Below, one piece after another: positions 1 through 12,720 of a DNA stretch of 64,000 nt (positions are counted from its first letter, which is position 1; each line of letters starts with the position of its first letter). Source of the stretch: Diogma glabrata (taxonomy: Eukaryota > Arthropoda > Insecta > Diptera > Cylindrotomidae); assembly GCA_963693315.1 (NCBI GenBank), contig OY856187.1:424816429-424880428 (forward strand), in the 5' to 3' direction. The position numbers were made by a program, and so were the translations under genes. The notes beneath the pieces are model-generated. The model was not told where the DNA came from. It was given only the letters and a program-made list of their open reading frames with translations, and searched no databases.

Positions 1-154
1 GAGGGTGGAAGACGCCTACGTTAAAAATTTTATAAAAAATAACCCAACCGAATTTGCAATTTTAACATTTTTAACATGGAACATAAATACAAATTATGAT
101 CATATTTAATTTATTGTATTTTTGTATTAAAAAAATTGGTATTTGATAAATTGG

Positions 155-282
155 TTTGCCAGGCTTGATCCTAGTCTGATTTGCCATGCTTGGCTCTAAT
201 CTGATTTGCCAGACTTGGCTCAAGTCTGGTTTGCCAGTCTTGGCCCCAAGACATAATTCCAAGCTTGGGCCAAGCTTGGGCC
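155..282. repeat. 25-bp minisatellite, about four units
   Basis: Four degenerate units begin with tttgcc at 155, 180, 205 and 230, exactly 25 bp apart, each followed by a (a/g/t)(g/t)cttgg(c/a) core. A shorter duplication (agcttgggcc twice) follows at about 261-282. The patch is GC-richer than its surroundings. The open frames that cross it on both strands are by-products of the repeat. Bases 1-154 and 283-637 are AT-rich and show no gene. Confidence 0.7.
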
Positions 283-637
283 GTTTGAAAATGTTAAGTC
301 TGGCCCAAACCCCAAAAGCTGTGGCGCGGGCTTGGCCCCGGCTTGGCCTATTAGCTAATTCTTACCCGGGTTTGTAAGTTTTTAGTAGATGAATTTGACA
401 ATATGAATAATGAAAATAGTTCATATATTTTCTCTAAAAACTTTTACAGATATTACAGATATTTTTTTTACCGACTGAAAGTCATCGTTTATAGTATAAA
501 TTTAAAATATTGTAGGTAAAGTTTCAATTAAAACAAATAAAAATAAATTTTTTAATAAAATTTATTTATTTATTTAATAAATTTTTTTTTATTTTTTTTT
601 TTGGCGGAAAGAACTCAGAGAATAATATTTTATATCT

Positions 638-1039
638 AGCCGCTTTCCAATCAAGTGAATTACTGAATGATTCACTTAAACTGAATTGGTCTAATATTCA
701 GTAAATCATTAAAAATAGAGCCAAAACAACAAAAAACAGCAATTTTTTGACATTTAAAAAATACATAACCAAAATCGAAAATTTAGACACAAACAAATAT
801 GTTCCGATTTCTTTTTTTATTATTTTTAACGTTTGACCCTCAAACCGTAAATAAAAAAATATGAATATGTTGAACTGATGAACCTATTTTTTCCTTCACT
901 TTATTCAATTCAATTCAGTTCTGTAGTAGCTCAGTTTACGTTTAGTGGAAACTGAATATTACCATTGGAACATACAAATTCCGGAATACAATTCAGTTTA
1001 AGTGAATCATTCAGCAATTCACTCGTCTGGAAAGCGGCT
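638..1039. mobile_element. Foldback/MITE-like element with ~50-bp TIRs
   Basis: The left end (638-688, starting agccgctttcca) is the near-exact reverse complement of the right end (989-1039, ending tggaaagcggct). Roughly 47 of 51 positions pair, and the inner part (gaatgattcacttaaactga) is identical. The ~300-bp interior has no coding frame. A short tct lies outside both ends, too short to call a target duplication. This is a non-autonomous DNA transposon by structure; its superfamily is unknown. Confidence 0.75.
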
Positions 1040-1437
1040 TCTGACAGTTAATTATCGGAGGAAAAAATCAACGATTTATCTGATACAAATTCTATTTTAT
1101 CGCTACGATTTCTCCAATATAGAAAAAAACATACTCATTATTAGTTTAATTAATTCATTACACACAATTGATATAATGATTAGTTTCGATTCGATTCGAT
1201 CAAAACATTCAAAATATTAAATCCCTTCAAAATACTGCGATATTGACAGAAATAAACACAGTAACAGAAACAGTAAATCAAATTCAATGTCAAATATTCA
1301 ATTATTTATTCAATCCTTTAAATAACCACCACCTGTAGGCGACCACCGAAACTTATTTACTTTCAGTAAAACATTTTCAGTCACTACTTAGAAAAAGTTT
1401 CCCTTTCACATAGGTTTTACTATATATTAAAATGACA
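1040..1437. other. AT-rich sequence, no gene seen
   Basis: Nothing is recognised between the foldback element and the start of the large tandem duplication. A 72-codon frame starting at 1002 overlaps the right TIR and has no recognisable product. Confidence 0.6.
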
Positions 1438-1848
1438 TTTTCGTAGCTTGAAGTAGAAAAAATAATTTTTATTATTTTCTAAAAATAAAAATGAAAATCT
1501 TTCTTTTGACACACTTGACAACATTTTCTTATCGACCATCAAAATTTCTTCAAATTCATTGTTTCTATTCATAATCACTTAAAATGAACGTTTTTTAAGC
1601 AAAAAATATGCAAATTTCCTTGAATTGACACACTTCCGGTACAGTTATCGAACACATCATCCTTTCGGCTCTTCCTATTGAGTAAACAAAAAAAGTTTTT
1701 GAAAGTGAAAATTTCTTTAGCCGCGTTATGAAATTTTGTATGGAGTAAAGTTTGTATATTCGCGTCATCAATTTTAATATGCATTTTTAAATCATTTCTA
1801 TCTATCTATATTTTTAAATTAAATCTATCTAGCATTTTTTTACGTTTC

Positions 1849-1916
1849 AAATTGCGTTGTGGATATCGTGCTCGACTGATGTTCTGTAGGTAGTGAGTTC
1901 AATTCCTGGTGTGGTA
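1849..1916 (+). repeat. tRNA-like segment, probably SINE-derived
   Basis: A Pol III-like A box (gttgtggatatcgtgctcg) is followed at normal tRNA distance by a B box (gagttcaattcc). The stems do not fold into a proper tRNA, so this is read as a tRNA-derived repeat head and not a tRNA gene. An identical block lies at 6168-6235 in the second copy. Confidence 0.5.
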
Positions 1917-2011
1917 CATATTTTTTTATTGTTTTTTTTTAACTTTTATTAAATACCATTATAATTATTTTTATTTCATACTGATATCTAAAACGACATT
2001 TTTCGGATTAT

Positions 2012-2172
2012 TTATGGTACAAAAAGTTGAACTTTAATGTCTTAGGACTTATTTTATAAAGTCCTAGGACGTTAAAGTAACTTTTTGTACCATAAACGTT
2101 GAACGTTAACGTTCTAGGACTTTATAAAATTTTATAAAATCCTAGGACGTTAAAGTTCAACTTTTTGAGCAA
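2012..2172. repeat. Cluster of nested palindromes
   Basis: Arm 2013-2050 (tatggtacaaaaagtt...taggactt) pairs with 2059-2094 (aagtcctagg...gtaccata) around an 8-nt loop. A second palindrome, ttctaggactttataaaa/ttttataaaatcctagga, lies at about 2112-2147 and is followed by a further copy of the arm (acgttaaagttcaacttttt). Each arm carries the cctaggac core. The identical cluster is at 6331-6491. There is no coding content; it is probably a foldback remnant. Confidence 0.75.
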
Positions 2173-5100
2173 AATTTAAAACTCATTTCTTTTTATTTTA
2201 ATAAATTTCCAGTATGAAATAAAATTTTGTATTTACGTCAAACGAAAAGTGTTTTTAAAGGTACTCACTAGTAATTAAACTAACTAGGTAAACAACTAGC
2301 TCGTATTTTAAAGCTTCACTTTGCATTCTAGATAAATAAATAACTATTTTTTTATTCATGAATTCATAAAAATAAAAAAAATTCTTGATACGAATTTTAA
2401 ATAATTGATCTATAACGCAGTTTTTTAAAGTTATATTGACACTGTCTTTTGCAATTTGCATTCGAGTCATCATGCTAAATAAATATTGAATATATATAAA
2501 ATTGAAAGTATGTCTGTTTGTCCTTTATGCATTAATATAATAATCATCATGAAAATTTGGGAAGTTGTTGTGTACACTTAATTTGCTTTTTATTTAACTA
2601 TCGTTTTAAACGGTAGTTTGCTTTGATCAATGTTTTTTTTGTTGAACATAATTTTTATGAAATTAAAAATAACGTAAGAAAGATAGTATAACCTGAAACA
2701 ATTACATTTGTATATCAAAATTATATGTGTTGGAATTTAACATGATGTTACAAATTTTATCATCTTCACCAAATATGTTGTTAAATTGGAATTGTATATA
2801 ATACATGTTTCTAAAATTAAGTGAAGACTTAATACTTGCAACTTGATACTTGATAACATCGATTATATCGATTTTAAGCTTACAATTACGAGACGGAAAT
2901 TGCATAAATTCTGTACAAAGAAGCATAGCTTATGGATGATTAAACATGGATGGCAATCATGATAAATAAAATAATTAAAAATGGTGGCACTTAGCCGATA
3001 GTGATTTGCAAACGGCAACTATGCGCATTAATACCAATGAATTTGCTTAGCTTTCCGCAAGAAGATTTGTAAAATTTATACTTGTTGATCTATGGGTGTG
3101 ACAACCATGCGTTCTTTAGTCCCTGCTATTGGCATATGAGTTATTTTGAGATATCGTATATCACTGGGAAAAGCAATGCAATCTCATTAGCCAAAGTGAT
3201 ATCTTAGGGGTGCTGGTGGATGAAGTATTTTCAATCAACGATACCATCCCTTACTCTAAATTATGGAATATTCTTTGATGATACGCTATTTTTTTTAAAA
3301 TAAAATGTGTATGGTAGTAGAAATTACAAGGTGTGTCACAACAACACATAAAAAACTTTTAAGAACAAGGTCCCACAACAACATGCTTTCTAAGGTGTTG
3401 ATAGACGCAAATTTTTATATGATATGTTTTGATTATTTTAAGTATATAATAATTGCTTGGAATACTGATAGATGTGAAACCCAGAATAATTTCAATGATT
3501 TTAATTTAAACATTCTGAAATTTTAATTTGCGATGCTACAATAATTGGAACATACAAAAAAACACAGCTATTTCACAGATTTAAGCTTTCACTTCTGGTC
3601 GGCAGTCCTTAACACTTCCTTATTTTTTTCTAGATTTCGTATGTTGTGACGGCCGGCCGGAAGACAGACATACAATTTTTTTTTTGCTTTTTTATAGAAT
3701 CAGTAGGTCGTCAAGAAATGCTAAAACGTCAAGAAATGCCAAAAAAAGTGGGGGTAAGAATTTCACTTTTGGCTCATGAATGCAATACTTAGTTTTTTTC
3801 AAAACCGAAGTAAAGATAACTTTACATTTTCTTATTTGTGTATTCTGTTTTCCAAATAATCAGAACTATTTCCATATAAATCAAATTTCCCGCATAGGAA
3901 AACTATTAGATATTTACAACCACATTATAATTAAAATGTCGAGCAATCATAACACCATAAATTAAAATATAATATGCAATTGTTGAAACGAAAACTAAAA
4001 ATAACTTCAAAATATTTTTTTCCAACTATAATTTTATATAACTCATGGTAGTGTAAATTATATATATGAAACGACCTTGTAAAGGCCGAGAAAAAAATAA
4101 AAATAAAATGTTTAAGAAAATAATGCAAGCCTAACATGAACTAAGAAGAATAAATGTTAAATTTTTTAACTTGTTATTTTTTATAGCCAAGAGTTATTTA
4201 TTTAGAACAAAAACACAATTATTTTAATTCAGTGAAATCATATTAACGACTACATATGATCTGATTCATATATATGAGTACAAAAAATTTAAAACTTAAA
4301 ACATAATTCAAAAAAATTTATAAACGTTGAAAATTAAATTTAATTAAATTTATTAAGATTTCAATTAAGTTGAATTTGTGTTATTATTTTATTTAAATAA
4401 AATTATATTTATTTTTACTCCTTTATCTTTGTTGTTTAGTTTAACTCTTATGTTGAGTTTTTGCTGAATTACAATATTTTCGTTTAGTTATGAAGAGAAG
4501 ATATTGGAAATTCCTTCATTTTGCAATTAATTTAAATTGATTCCATAATTTCAAATATTGCTCTTATAGAAACGTATATTGACTATGAACTGGATTTTCT
4601 TGAAGCGATTTAACCGATCAACAATTGTTGTTAGTCATAAAATCAACAATTATTAATATTAGTAATTAAATTTAAATCAATTTTTAATCACAATCGTAAT
4701 CAAAGTCAAAGAAATGTATATCACATAAATTTAATTGACAATTAATGCAAAACGAATCTGCATCAACAAACATTTCAAATATAAGAGAGCTGCATTTATA
4801 TAATAAACGGTTATTGATTGCTATTTACTAATTGATACGCTACTTTGAAATGCATGTAAAAATGATGACTTAATAAAATAAAATAAAAATAATTATTTTT
4901 ATAAATTTATTTATTTATTATTAGACTCATTAAGAAGAAGCATTTTAACTTCAAAGAACGAGTAGGCTGTGTACCTACTAAGGACTATCCATAACCACAG
5001 ACCGGGCATCTACAATTTTGGGCTTTGGCCTTTGAATTGCACTTTGTACGAAAACGAAAAATAGCCAACTTTTATAATTTTAAAATAATAATTGTAAACT

Positions 5101-5756
5101 CAATTTCACAATAACAAAAGTAATAATTGTAAATTGACTCGAAACAACACTTATATGGAAATGTAAATACTATTTTTTATTCGCCGCAAGCAAAATATTT
5201 TAAGAAAAGTTGTTTATTCTAAATTAAAATTATAAATTTTCATAAATTTTAAAATAAAAATATGTTGAATAAGTAACCTTTGACAAAATATTTATTATTT
5301 TTTCCAAATTATTGTGTAGCTATGACAACAAATGATAACAACTATTTAAAATGGATAATGAAATTTTGAATTTGAGGGCTGCTTTGATAAAAATTTTTAG
5401 TTTTCATAGAATTTAAACAAATACAAATGCTTTTTACTTTTTTGGACGTAGCTATGACAACAAAATAAATAGTTGAAAAGTGATACTTTAAAGCCGCAAA
5501 TCATAGTAATAAAGTAAAACTTTAATATGTAGGCGAATAAAAAAGCATTTTAATATTTCGTTTTATCTTTTTCAGATGTATGTCTTTGCCTTTTAGTTTA
5601 TTAAGGTTTGCGTTGAAATTGAGCGTGAAATTTGGATTAAAACTTCATATAAAGAACCCTATTTTTGTAGAACTAAATTTTAAAAAATCATTACTTGAGA
5701 ACGAGAAATATCCCTCCTTTTATACTTAGAAACTAAAAAGCTAATATATGCAAATT

Positions 5757-8700
5757 TTTTCGTAGCTTGAAGTAGAAAAAATAATTTTTATTATTTTCTA
5801 AAAATAAAAATGAAAATCTTTCTTTTGACACACTTGACAACATTTTCTTATCGACCATCAAAATTTCTTCAAATTCATTGTTTCTATTCATAATCACTTA
5901 AAATGAACGTTTTTTAAGCAAAAAATATGCAAATTTCCTTGAATTGACACACTTCCGGTACAGTTATCGAACACATCATCCTTTCGGCTCTTCCTATTGA
6001 GTAAACAAAAAAAGTTTTTGAAAGTGAAAATTTCTTTAGCCGCGTTATGAAATTTTGTATGGAGTAAAGTTTGTATATTCGCGTCATCAATTTTAATATG
6101 CATTTTTAAATCATTTCTATCTATCTATATTTTTAAATTAAATCTATCTAGCATTTTTTTACGTTTCAAATTGCGTTGTGGATATCGTGCTCGACTGATG
6201 TTCTGTAGGTAGTGAGTTCAATTCCTGGTGTGGTACATATTTTTTTATTGTTTTTTTTTAACTTTTATTAAATACCATTATAATTATTTTTATTTCATAC
6301 TGATATCTAAAACGACATTTTTCGGATTATTTATGGTACAAAAAGTTGAACTTTAATGTCTTAGGACTTATTTTATAAAGTCCTAGGACGTTAAAGTAAC
6401 TTTTTGTACCATAAACGTTGAACGTTAACGTTCTAGGACTTTATAAAATTTTATAAAATCCTAGGACGTTAAAGTTCAACTTTTTGAGCAAAATTTAAAA
6501 CTCATTTCTTTTTATTTTAATAAATTTCCAGTATGAAATAAAATTTTGTATTTACGTCAAACGAAAAGTGTTTTTAAAGGTACTCACTAGTAATTAAACT
6601 AACTAGGTAAACAACTAGCTCGTATTTTAAAGCTTCACTTTGCATTCTAGATAAATAAATAACTATTTTTTTATTCATGAATTCATAAAAATAAAAAAAA
6701 TTCTTGATACGAATTTTAAATAATTGATCTATAACGCAGTTTTTTAAAGTTATATTGACACTGTCTTTTGCAATTTGCATTCGAGTCATCATGCTAAATA
6801 AATATTGAATATATATAAAATTGAAAGTATGTCTGTTTGTCCTTTATGCATTAATATAATAATCATCATGAAAATTTGGGAAGTTGTTGTGTACACTTAA
6901 TTTGCTTTTTATTTAACTATCGTTTTAAACGGTAGTTTGCTTTGATCAATGTTTTTTTTGTTGAACATAATTTTTATGAAATTAAAAATAACGTAAGAAA
7001 GATAGTATAACCTGAAACAATTACATTTGTATATCAAAATTATATGTGTTGGAATTTAACATGATGTTACAAATTTTATCATCTTCACCAAATATGTTGT
7101 TAAATTGGAATTGTATATAATACATGTTTCTAAAATTAAGTGAAGACTTAATACTTGCAACTTGATACTTGATAACATCGATTATATCGATTTTAAGCTT
7201 ACAATTACGAGACGGAAATTGCATAAATTCTGTACAAAGAAGCATAGCTTATGGATGATTAAACATGGATGGCAATCATGATAAATAAAATAATTAAAAA
7301 TGGTGGCACTTAGCCGATAGTGATTTGCAAACGGCAACTATGCGCATTAATACCAATGAATTTGCTTAGCTTTCCGCAAGAAGATTTGTAAAATTTATAC
7401 TTGTTGATCTATGGGTGTGACAACCATGCGTTCTTTAGTCCCTGCTATTGGCATATGAGTTATTTTGAGATATCGTATATCACTGGGAAAAGCAATGCAA
7501 TCTCATTAGCCAAAGTGATATCTTAGGGGTGCTGGTGGATGAAGTATTTTCAATCAACGATACCATCCCTTACTCTAAATTATGGAATATTCTTTGATGA
7601 TACGCTATTTTTTTAAAAATAAAATGTGTATGGTAGTAGAAATTACAAGGTGTGTCACAACAACACATAAAAAACTTTTAAGAACAAGGTCCCACAACAA
7701 CATGCTTTCTAAGGTGTTGATAGACGCAAATTTTTATATGATATGTTTTGATTATTTTAAGTATATAATAATTGCTTGGAATACTGATAGATGTGAAACC
7801 CAGAATAATTTCAATGATTTTAATTTAAACATTCTGAAATTTTAATTTGCGATGCTACAATAATTGGAACATACAAAAAAACACAGCTATTTCACAGATT
7901 TAAGCTTTCACTTCTGGTCGGCAGTCCTTAACACTTCCTTATTTTTTTCTAGATTTCGTATGTTGTGACGGCCGGCCGGAAGACAGACATACAATTTTTT
8001 TTTTGCTTTTTTATAGAATCAGTAGGTCGTCAAGAAATGCTAAAACGTCAAGAAATGCCAAAAAAAGTGGGGGTAAGAATTTCACTTTTGGCTCATGAAT
8101 GCAATACTTAGTTTTTTTCAAAACCGAAGTAAAGATAACTTTACATTTTCTTATTTGTGTATTCTGTTTTCCAAATAATCAGAACTATTTCCATATAAAT
8201 CAAATTTCCCGCATAGGAAAACTATTAGATATTTACAACCACATTATAATTAAAATGTCGAGCAATCATAACACCATAAATTAAAATATAATATGCAATT
8301 GTTGAAACGAAAACTAAAAATAACTTCAAAATATTTTTTTCCAACTATAATTTTATATAACTCATGGTAGTGTAAATTATATATATGAAACGACCTTGTA
8401 AAGGCCGAGAAAAAAATAAAAATAAAATGTTTAAGAAAATAATGCAAGCCTAACATGAACTAAGAAGAATAAATGTTAAATTTTTTAACTTGTTATTTTT
8501 TATAGCCAAGAGTTATTTATTTAGAACAAAAACACAATTATTTTAATTCAGTGAAATCATATTAACGACTACATATGATCTGATTCATATATATGAGTAC
8601 AAAAAATTTAAAACTTAAAACATAATTCAAAAAAATTTATAAACGTTGAAAATTAAATTTAATTAAATTTATTAAGATTTCAATTAAGTTGAATTTGTGT

Positions 8701-10075
8701 TATTATTTTATTTAAATAAAATTATATTTATTTTTACTCCTTTATCTTTGTTGTTTAGTTTAACTCTTATGTTGAGTTTTTGCTGAATTACAATATTTTC
8801 GTTTAGTTATGAAGAGAAGATATTGGAAATTCCTTCATTTTGCAATTAATTTAAATTGATTCCATAATTTCAAATATTGCTCTTATAGAAACGTATATTG
8901 ACTATGAACTGGATTTTCTTGAAGCGATTTAACCGATCAACAATTGTTGTTAGTCATAAAATCAACAATTATTAATATTAGTAATTAAATTTAAATCAAT
9001 TTTTAATCACAATCGTAATCAAAGTCAAAGAAATGTATATCACATAAATTTAATTGACAATTAATGCAAAACGAATCTGCATCAACAAACATTTCAAATA
9101 TAAGAGAGCTGCATTTATATAATAAACGGTTATTGATTGCTATTTACTAATTGATACGCTACTTTGAAATGCATGTAAAAATGATGACTTAATAAAATAA
9201 AATAAAAATAATTATTTTTATAAATTTATTTATTTATTATTAGACTCATTAAGAAGAAGCATTTTAACTTCAAAGAACGAGTAGGCTGTGTACCTACTAA
9301 GGACTATCCATAACCACAGACCGGGCATCTACAATTTTGGGCTTTGGCCTTTGAATTGCACTTTGTACGAAAACGAAAAATAGCCAACTTTTATAATTTT
9401 AAAATAATAATTGTAAACTCAATTTCACAATAACAAAAGTAATAATTGTAAATTGACTCGAAACAACACTTATATGGAAATGTAAATACTATTTTTTATT
9501 CGCCGCAAGCAAAATATTTTAAGAAAAGTTGTTTATTCTAAATTAAAATTATAAATTTTCATAAATTTTAAAATAAAAATATGTTGAATAAGTAACCTTT
9601 GACAAAATATTTATTATTTTTTCCAAATTATTGTGTAGCTATGACAACAAATGATAACAACTATTTAAAATGGATAATGAAATTTTGAATTTGAGGGCTG
9701 CTTTGATAAAAATTTTTAGTTTTCATAGAATTTAAACAAATACAAATGCTTTTTACTTTTTTGGACGTAGCTATGACAACAAAATAAATAGTTGAAAAGT
9801 GATACTTTAAAGCCGCAAATCATAGTAATAAAGTAAAACTTTAATATGTAGGCGAATAAAAAAGCATTTTAATATTTCGTTTTATCTTTTTCAGATGTAT
9901 GTCTTTGCCTTTTAGTTTATTAAGGTTTGCGTTGAAATTGAGCGTGAAATTTGGATTAAAACTTCATATAAAGAACCCTATTTTTGTAGAACTAAATTTT
10001 AAAAAATCATTACTTGAGAACGAGAAATATCCCTCCTTTTATACTTAGAAACTAAAAAGCTAATATATGCAAATT
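5757..10075. repeat. Tandem segmental duplication, copy 2 (4,319-bp unit)
   Basis: This is a head-to-tail second copy of 1438-5756. Identity ends in the T tract at about 10074-10080, after which unique sequence begins. The near-perfect identity means either a very recent duplication or an assembly artefact. No gene is recognised in it. Confidence 0.95.
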
Positions 10076-12031
10076 TTTTTTTTTTTAATGGGCAAAGATA
10101 CAGTTCAGGCTATGTCAAACGACAATTTTTCTGACCATTTTCCAATTTTCTCATAGATGTTCTATGAAAACAAGATAAAAATTTTCCCTAAAACTACTAT
10201 GTTTCTGCTTTCAAACGCGCCTACTGCCGTCAAAATCGGTTCAGCCGTTCAGAAATGGTTGCATTTTCAAGATACGCGTGTAAGCACAAATCGCGATTTT
10301 AGACCATACCAGCACAGAATAACCAAGCGTTTCTTGGATCAAAAAAAAATTTTTTACTAAACCATTTTCGATACTCTACCGAATGAAAATAGTTTTAGGC
10401 AAAATAAAATTTTGATGGACAACAGGTGATCGCTTTGGGATGGAATTGCTCTATATCAATATTCAAATCTAGTAAATTAAAAATTATCAACAAGTTTAAT
10501 GTACAATAACATTGTCTTTCGTATAATGTAGATTTACATTCAAATAACATCTAGAGTTTAAAACTTTGACACTTCTGTTATACTGCTATATGCGACTATG
10601 TAGTAGTTGTAGTTTAAAGCGGTGATTCTTCTCTCATATAATGCGTAGTAATTAATAATTTAATAATAACACCATTAATTAGTTTTCATAAATTTTATTT
10701 TAAAGTGCACCAAAATTCTAACGGTTTGGTGAGAAACATTAGTATTTTGTTAACAATGCCTTACCACTGATAAAATCTTTTGAAAAATATTGTATATTAA
10801 GTTTTGTTTTAAGGAACACAATAACGCCGTTAATTATAGCATATATAATGTTAAAATTATAAAAAATGTCTAGTATATGAGGTGAGATGAGGTGATATTA
10901 TAATAAGAGTGGTAAAAGTTAAATCAAATTATTATAAAGTGATATACATAATTTTTATTATAATTGTGAAAATTATATTATTCGATAGCGAAATTGTCTT
11001 TTGATTGGTTAAAAAGTAAATTGTAAATTTAAAGTATGTTTATGCAATGTATGTTGATACTAGAACAAAACCTCCAGAAACTTAAAACTTTGAGGCTTTT
11101 TGTGTTTCAGGATTGCTATCTTTTAATATTTAATGAGTTGACCAGTTAAATAAGCCTCCCGTTCAAAGTATAAAATGTAGTTATATAATATTCGAGTACA
11201 TCAGGTTAAATAGATAATTTGGTTTGAAAGAGAACCAACAATTTTGTTTTAATAATTATTTTTTGTGCAATTTTTATTGTTGGCTATAAACAAAAACATT
11301 TATTTACTTTGATTGTAACATAATCGTCACAAATGAAACCAAACTATTGATCTTAATTTTAATATTAATTATTGAAAAAATTAAAGAACCTTAAACAAAT
11401 TGATCTAGCTAGAGTTAAGTTTTTTTTCTCTAGCCACCATCAGTTCGGTAATCTTCAAAGTACATAAAATATTTAAATCATTTCTAGATATTTATCACAA
11501 ATAAATAACAGCTTAAAGTTTTACGAAAAGAAAACAAAATTCACCGGCATCAAAAATCTCGAGTGACTCGATCCCCAAAGGTTGAAACAAAGTGTCTATC
11601 CACACCTCAGAACACATATTGTGAGACATAACTCTGAAAGGGTATCAATGTGTTGTTGAGACATATATTGTAATTCTTGTAACACAACATTTGTGATAAA
11701 AAAATCTTAAATAAATAAAACAAACAATTCAACTTGAAATCATAAACTTATCAAACATTTAAAGTCATCGAATTTTGCTGTGTGCGAACTGACGAAATAA
11801 TGACAGTTGACAAATATTAACTGTCAAAATTTTGTCTTTTGGAATTAATATTCACCATAACGAAACGTCAAAATTTGATGTCGCTTTTTAGCATCAACAA
11901 ATTGTAATAGTAGGCATAACAAATAATTTCATAAGGAACATCAATTTATTACAGAAGTTTTTTTAATTGCCAAAGTAATATTTATATAAGTATATATATT
12001 ATATATATTTATTAACAGCAAACATAAAAAT
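10076..12031. other. AT-rich intergenic sequence with repeat fragments
   Basis: No gene is seen. The stretch 10160-10360 includes the phrase aaatcggttcagccgttcag, a type common in insect transposons. Bases 10487-10561 recur in diverged form at 12187-12262, and 10459-10490 recurs at about 12720-12752, so parts of one dispersed family flank the SINE copies at 12 kb. A short hairpin (tgacagtt...aactgtca) lies at about 11801-11826. The phrase aaagtcatcgaatt at about 11761 recurs at about 17613. Confidence 0.55.
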
Positions 12032-12172
12032 TAAAAAAATGAATTTTTCATTTCGGAAGTATATTTTGGATTTTTCCTAGAGAAACGCTCCATTTTTCTC
12101 TTATACGTGTTTCGGATTCTGATTCGAACTATCCTCATCTGTGCCATGGTTCGAATCCGTTTTGGCAGACAC
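12032..12172 (-). repeat. tRNA-derived SINE fragment, family S1
   Basis: Read on the minus strand, this has a degraded A-box region (tagcgtgtctgccaaaacgg), a B box (atagttcgaatcagaatcc) and the family-specific trailer (aacacgtataagagaaaaatgg, tttctctaggaaaa, ttccgaaatgaaaaattc). The plus-strand copy at 12445-12720 and the copy at 48501-48930 share this order. This copy looks truncated at the A-box side. Confidence 0.75.
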
Positions 12173-12444
12173 GCTATTTAAACAAATTATTAACCAGTTT
12201 AATGTACAGTAACATAGTCTTTCGTATAAAGTAAATATACATTCAACTAACATCTAGAATTTAATCAGTGTTAGTGATAACAACTAGTTTGAAATTGTCT
12301 TCCAAACTCGTAGATCACAAGTTACTCACTCAATGCTAACTTAGTTAGAGTATGATAAACATTTGTTCGTAGAGTTAATTAGACTAAATACACTAGAATT
12401 GGCTAATTGAATTTACAAAAAACAGAAATTCCTAATGAAAAAAA

Positions 12445-12720
12445 ATTCAACTTAAAGTAGTTAATAATGATGAATGAATTTCAACTTTGAAATACCATCG
12501 CCTCGGTAGGTTAGTTGGATAACGTGTCTACCAAAACGGATTCCCACCATGGCACTGATGAGGATAGTTCGAATCCCAATCCGAAACACACCTATAAGAG
12601 AAAAATGAAGTTTTTCTCTGAGAAAAATGCAAAATATACTTTCGAAATGAAAAATTCAAAATACTTAATTGCTTGAGTTTAAGTGCTCAAAAAATCTTTA
12701 ATATATAATTCAAAATTCTC
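12445..12720 (+). repeat. tRNA-derived SINE, family S1
   Basis: The Pol III-type A box (taggttagttggataacg, ~12507-12524) and B box (tagttcgaatccca, ~12565-12578) are at tRNA spacing. The trailer aacacacctataagagaaaa, tttctctgagaaaa, cgaaatgaaaaattcaaa and cttgagttta matches the minus-strand copy 300 bp upstream and the copy at 48.7 kb. Shared sequence begins about 55 bp upstream of the A box (attcaactta), so the tRNA-like part is internal to the shared block. Confidence 0.8.

Larger units (their letters stand above)
1438..5756. repeat. Tandem segmental duplication, copy 1 (4,319-bp unit)
   Basis: Every landmark recurs exactly 4,319 bp downstream: the tRNA-like block, the hairpin cluster, the ggccggccgg patch and all short open frames. 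The junction falls in a run of T, so the breakpoint is placed only within 3-4 bp. The one difference I noticed is in a T/A run: tttttttt-aaaa at about 3289-3300 here and ttttttt-aaaaa in copy 2, a single T/A substitution. That lets one short frame start earlier in copy 2. No convincing protein gene lies inside. It carries pieces of dispersed families also present at 33.4-33.8 kb: 1441-1700 and 3640-3780 are reverse-complement relatives of that region. Confidence 0.95.

Noticed and set aside
1575..4137. Set of 61-74-codon genes repeated at +4319
   Set aside because: They are duplicated because the DNA is duplicated. None shows coding bias, domains or conserved start contexts, and one starts differently in the two copies because of a single substitution.
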